A stretch of DNA of 19,400 nucleotides from CAZAQS01 sp964486825 (GTDB lineage: Bacteria > Chloroflexota > Anaerolineae > Anaerolineales > UBA4823): contig CAZAQS010000074.1 in the NCBI GenBank assembly GCA_964486825.1, forward strand, positions 1-19,400, written 5' to 3'. Below are positions 17,706-19,400 of this stretch, one piece after another. Every line of letters begins with the position of its first letter. Within the stretch, counting starts at the first letter, position 1. The notes under the pieces were generated by a model. That model made no database searches and was not told where the DNA came from. It worked only from the letters and a program-made list of their open reading frames with translations. The position numbers and the translations under genes are program-made.

Positions 17706-17714
17706 ATTATAACA
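17706..17714 (-). promoter_or_regulatory. Extended -10 promoter of the ABC-F leader
   Basis: The minus strand reads TGT-TATAAT, a perfect -10 with the TGn extension, 27 bases after the MNT stop and nine bases before the leader ATG. No strong -35 box is visible, which is usual with extended -10 promoters. Confidence 0.55.
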
Positions 17715-17740
17715 GAGGAATTCGGATTTGCTTATGTAAT

Positions 17741-18110
17741 TTATTGGTCTTGGGTCATTGATATCGGCAAGGCATCACGTGCAATGTTTCTATATAGGCT
17801 GAAGCCCTGCCTGGCTCGCCNNNNNNNNNNTAACCCTTGGGCTGAGCAAAATATCATATTCTAAAGAAACATCTGAAGCAATATCGATGATGTCTCGTCG
17901 TAAAGACCTATCGTCCTGGTTTACGATGACCAATACATCTACATCAGAGTCAGTGTTGCTCTCCCCCCGTGCTTTCGAACCAAATAGAGAAACCTGGCGA
18001 ATCTGGCTTTGATAGGTACTCTGCAATCGCCTTACAAAGGTTTGTAAAGCCTGAATTTCTGTTTGGAGAAGTGTGGTGGTTTTTAAATCCAATTTTCCTG
18101 TTTCAGCCAT
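17741..18110 (-). CDS. MNT-type minimal nucleotidyltransferase, interrupted by the assembly gap
   Basis: The N-terminal part (from ATG at 18110) reads SLFGSKARGESNTDSDVDVL: the GSx10DxD motif of minimal nucleotidyltransferases with Asp56 and Asp58 as metal ligands, followed by SLEYDILLSPRV, a family hallmark with a further Asp. The sequence then enters ten N. On the far side the frame RARQGFSLYRNIARDALPI runs to a TAA at 17741-17743. This is the usual C-terminal end of such proteins, but it is in a different frame from the one a literal reading through ten N gives. The gap is therefore inside this gene and is not a multiple that preserves frame. In characterised HEPN/MNT pairs the MNT protein is the antitoxin, which adenylylates or otherwise neutralises the HEPN RNase. 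It overlaps the HEPN gene end by 28 bases, so the two are translationally linked. Confidence 0.82.
17821..17830. other. Assembly gap (ten N)
   Basis: A run of ten undetermined bases, a common fixed-size scaffold filler. Matching MNT coding sequence on both sides shows the join is right, while the true gap length is unknown; the family's usual length suggests several tens of bases are missing. Confidence 0.95.
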
Positions 18111-18430
18111 TGTTGAACCTCGTGTACAAATCTTTCTGCATCAACAAGATTCAATTCTGTATCTTGTTTGCTTAAGGATACTCCCAATTCATAATCACTA
18201 TCATGGCGATCTTCCATCAGGCGACCATAAATCTTGCTATATGCAGGAGCAATCAGACCGGTTTTGATGAAATGTTGACGAAAGGCGCTGACGACACCAC
18301 TATGCTTACCTTGAGTTACTCCCTTTGTAACCAATAGAGCGTTAGCGGCGTAAAATACTGCGTAATAAGCCCGATTGATTGCGGATGTGTAAAAGTCGTT
18401 TTCGAGCAGGATACGAGATGCCTCTAACAT
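18083..18430 (-). CDS. HEPN-domain protein of a HEPN/MNT toxin-antitoxin pair, 5' end damaged
   Basis: The readable frame from ATG 18430 gives 115 residues. SAINRAYYAVFYAANALL near residues 16-33 is the conserved HEPN helix, and GRLMEDRHDSDYE near 69-81 includes R70-x5-H76, matching the RX4-6H RNase motif, followed by the D-Y pair seen in HEPN/MNT toxins. HEPN partners are typically RNases held in check by MNT. Upstream, the missing first helix is visible in another frame as IKPQHQEIALYIENARE-M, broken from this frame by an 11-bp tandem duplication at 18431-18452. Removing one copy joins ENARE to MLEASRILLE perfectly. There is no ATG, GTG or TTG in that upstream frame before a TGA at 18496-18498, so the original start may also be lost. 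The gene is probably inactive as read, unless the duplication is an assembly error or translation starts at 18430. GC in a sampled line is about 42%. Confidence 0.78.
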   Translation of the reverse strand: MLEASRILLENDFYTSAINRAYYAVFYAANALLVTKGVTQGKHSGVVSAFRQHFIKTGLIAPAYSKIYGRLMEDRHDSDYELGVSLSKQDTELNLVDAERFVHEVQQWLKQENWI

Positions 18431-18452
18431 TTCACGAGCATTTCACGAGCAT
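18431..18452. repeat. 11-bp tandem duplication at the HEPN 5' end
   Basis: TTCACGAGCAT occurs at 18431-18441 and again at 18442-18452 with no base between. Eleven bases is not a multiple of three, so the second copy shifts the HEPN reading frame. Confidence 0.9.
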
Positions 18453-18556
18453 TTTCAATATAGAGGGCAATTTCCTGGTGCTGAGGTTTGATATTTCAAT
18501 TATACATCAGGGGTGCAAATGGAGTTGAATACCAAGTGTTGGAATCCAGCTTAGGA

Positions 18557-18591
18557 AATAGTGGGCAGTTAACAATTTACTGTTCACTATT
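18557..18591. repeat. Imperfect inverted repeat, intergenic
   Basis: AATAGTG-gg-CAGT on the left (from 18557) matches, on the opposite strand, AATAGTG-aa-CAGT from the right end (18591): seven plus four paired bases separated by a two-base mismatch, with an AT-rich centre. It lies between the HEPN gene and the right-hand gene debris. It may be a small dispersed palindromic repeat or a hairpin at the upstream side of a promoter; it has no T-run typical of a terminator. Confidence 0.5.
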
Positions 18592-18615
18592 ATACGGGCA
18601 ACGCCCAGACCGCGC

Positions 18616-18624
18616 TGGTATAAT
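18616..18624 (+). promoter_or_regulatory. Extended -10 promoter before the hydrolase-LuxR remnant
   Basis: TGG-TATAAT is a perfect extended -10, 26 bases before the ATG at 18650 and followed by AGGAGAA as a ribosome binding site. The start signals of the broken gene are thus still intact. Confidence 0.5.
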
Positions 18625-18649
18625 CACGGGCAAACAAGAATCAGGAGAA

Positions 18650-19110
18650 ATGTTCGTGAAGCAGCAAGTCCATTTCTGCCAATCGGCTGACAAAGTCCGC
18701 AAATAAGCTTGCTCAAATCTCTACCACACCTGAAAACGCATCGAAAATGGAACACGCTTTTTATCAGATCGATGTCCGTCACCTGGCATCGAAAGTCACG
18801 GCGCCAACATTGGTTCTGCACGCTCGCCAGGATGCGTGTATTCCGTTAGAGGAGGGCCGGCTGCTGGCGAGCATGATCCCCGGGTCCCGCTTCGTGCAAC
18901 TGGAGAGCAGAAACCATGTCTTGATCGAGCAAGAACCAGCCTGGGGGCGGTTCCTTGCAGAGGTTCGGACTTTCCTCGCTGAAGGTGTGGTTGAAAATGT
19001 CCAGCAGGCTCCATCCAATATTTTCCCCGAATTGACCCCCCGCGAGCGCCTGACCCTCGAACTCATCGCTCACGGCCTGGACAACCAACAAATTGCCGAG
19101 CGAGTCGAAG
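18650..19110 (+). pseudogene. Remnant of an alpha/beta hydrolase-LuxR-type regulator with internal deletion
   Basis: The ATG at 18650 begins MFVKQQVHFCQSADKVRK and hits a TAA at 18704. These residues match the usual N-terminal strand of alpha/beta hydrolases fused to regulators (xIRFCxxxDGVRIAY-like). From about 18705, in another frame, the C-terminal end of the same fold follows: LAQISTTPENASKMEHAFYQ, then VTAPTLVLHARQDACIPLEE with the catalytic Asp, and SRNHVLIEQEPAWGRFL with the catalytic His. The central part with the nucleophile Ser elbow is missing, so an internal deletion with frameshift is inferred. An HTH of the LuxR type follows (LTPRERLTLELIAHGLDNQQ and IAERV) but stops after about half the motif, where BBE-type sequence takes over. 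Intact relatives are proteins with an N-terminal hydrolase fold acting as a sensor and a C-terminal DNA-binding HTH. Confidence 0.72.
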
Positions 19111-19302
19111 ACCTATTGGGAAGAATTACATCCCTATTCCGCAGGCGGAGCCTACGTGAACATGATTATGGAGGAAGGCCAGGATCGAATCGAGGCTGCC
19201 TACCGGGACAATTACCCGCGCCTGGCCCAGATCAAAGCCAGGTACGATCCGGACAACCTCTTCCGGGTGAACCAGAACATCAGGCCTGCAACTGGATCTT
19301 GA
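19111..19302 (+). pseudogene. C-terminal remnant of a berberine-bridge-enzyme-like FAD oxidoreductase
   Basis: The frame reads YWEELHPYSAGGAYVNMIME and later NYPRLAQIKARYDPDNLFRV with NQNIRP near the end, stopping at TGA 19300-19302. This is the BBE motif that closes FAD-linked oxidases of the berberine bridge/6-hydroxynicotine oxidase type; the NLFRxNQNI signature is diagnostic. The FAD-binding domain, normally about 400 residues ahead of it, is absent and replaced by the truncated LuxR HTH, joined near 19105-19115. The piece is probably non-functional and marks a deletion or recombination junction. Confidence 0.72.
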
Positions 19303-19331
19303 GCCAGGCTGGTACAGATGAGGGGAAACAT

Positions 19332-19400
19332 ATGCAGGAAATAACACTGACAAAATCGGGTAGTTCTATAGGTAGGGATTGGTGGGATCCGGATTTTGAG
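19332..19400 (+). CDS. Start of a possible gene running off the window
   Basis: GAGGGGAAACAT precedes an ATG at 19332, and the frame MQEITLTKSGSSIGRDWWDP stays open to the last base. Only 23 codons are visible, and no family was recognised. Confidence 0.3.
   Translation, partial: MQEITLTKSGSSIGRDWWDPDFE

Noticed and set aside
17790..17820. C terminus ASQAGLQPI of the MNT protein as read through the N run
   Set aside because: The frame depends on the arbitrary ten-N filler; another frame on the far side encodes a proper MNT C-terminal end.
18705..19400. A single long open frame from the hydrolase remnant to the window end
   Set aside because: After about 19115 the translation in this frame loses all family resemblance, while another frame encodes the BBE motif; the absence of stops is due to base composition.

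Overview
The window looks like a chromosomal piece of an uncultured Chloroflexota bacterium, probably Anaerolineae. This is inferred from gene content and protein style: a PPDK-N-type protein with a distinctive C-terminal half, a CAP/LysM protein with a Thr-Pro-rich stalk, a very large GAF/PAS/HD-GYP regulator, HEPN/MNT proteins, remnants of alpha/beta hydrolase-LuxR and berberine-bridge-enzyme genes, and fairly high GC in most genes. A run of exactly ten N at 17821-17830 shows it is a scaffolded, probably metagenomic, assembly.

Layout. At 1-6100 a PEP/pyruvate-binding protein (5' end cut by the window) converges, with one base between, on a secreted CAP/LysM surface protein. A small TPR gene remnant and a UvrA2-type ATPase follow. 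At 6236-6709 lies a peroxiredoxin-like gene with an in-frame TGA exactly where the first Cys of a CxxC motif is expected, followed at the right distance by a bacterial SECIS-like hairpin. I read it as a selenoprotein that standard gene calling would cut to its last 104 codons. Then come the 1017-residue cytoplasmic HD-GYP phosphodiesterase (6897-9950), and an L-lactate dehydrogenase gene followed by a GNAT-like gene in one apparent operon. Divergent from these are an NDUFA9-like atypical SDR (+), a lower-GC SAM methyltransferase (-), and a two-gene operon (+) of an atypical Fpg/Nei glycosylase and a small protein built of tandem 21-residue repeats.

The right end (15.8-19.4 kb) is the accessory part. 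An ABC-F ATPase gene is preceded by what looks like a complete attenuator: an extended -10 promoter, an almost leaderless 34-codon leader ORF with an Arg-Pro-Arg motif, mutually exclusive pairings, and an intrinsic terminator just before the ABC-F ribosome binding site. Upstream is a HEPN/MNT pair. The assembly gap lies inside the MNT gene, both halves of which are recognisable, and the HEPN gene has an 11-bp tandem duplication that breaks its 5' end. Beyond it lie gene debris (a deleted alpha/beta hydrolase-LuxR gene fused to the last ~60 codons of a BBE-type oxidoreductase) and the start of a possible gene running off the window.

The two signals I consider most worth checking are the selenoprotein with its SECIS hairpin and the ABC-F leader. 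No tRNA, rRNA, CRISPR array or intact insertion sequence was seen.
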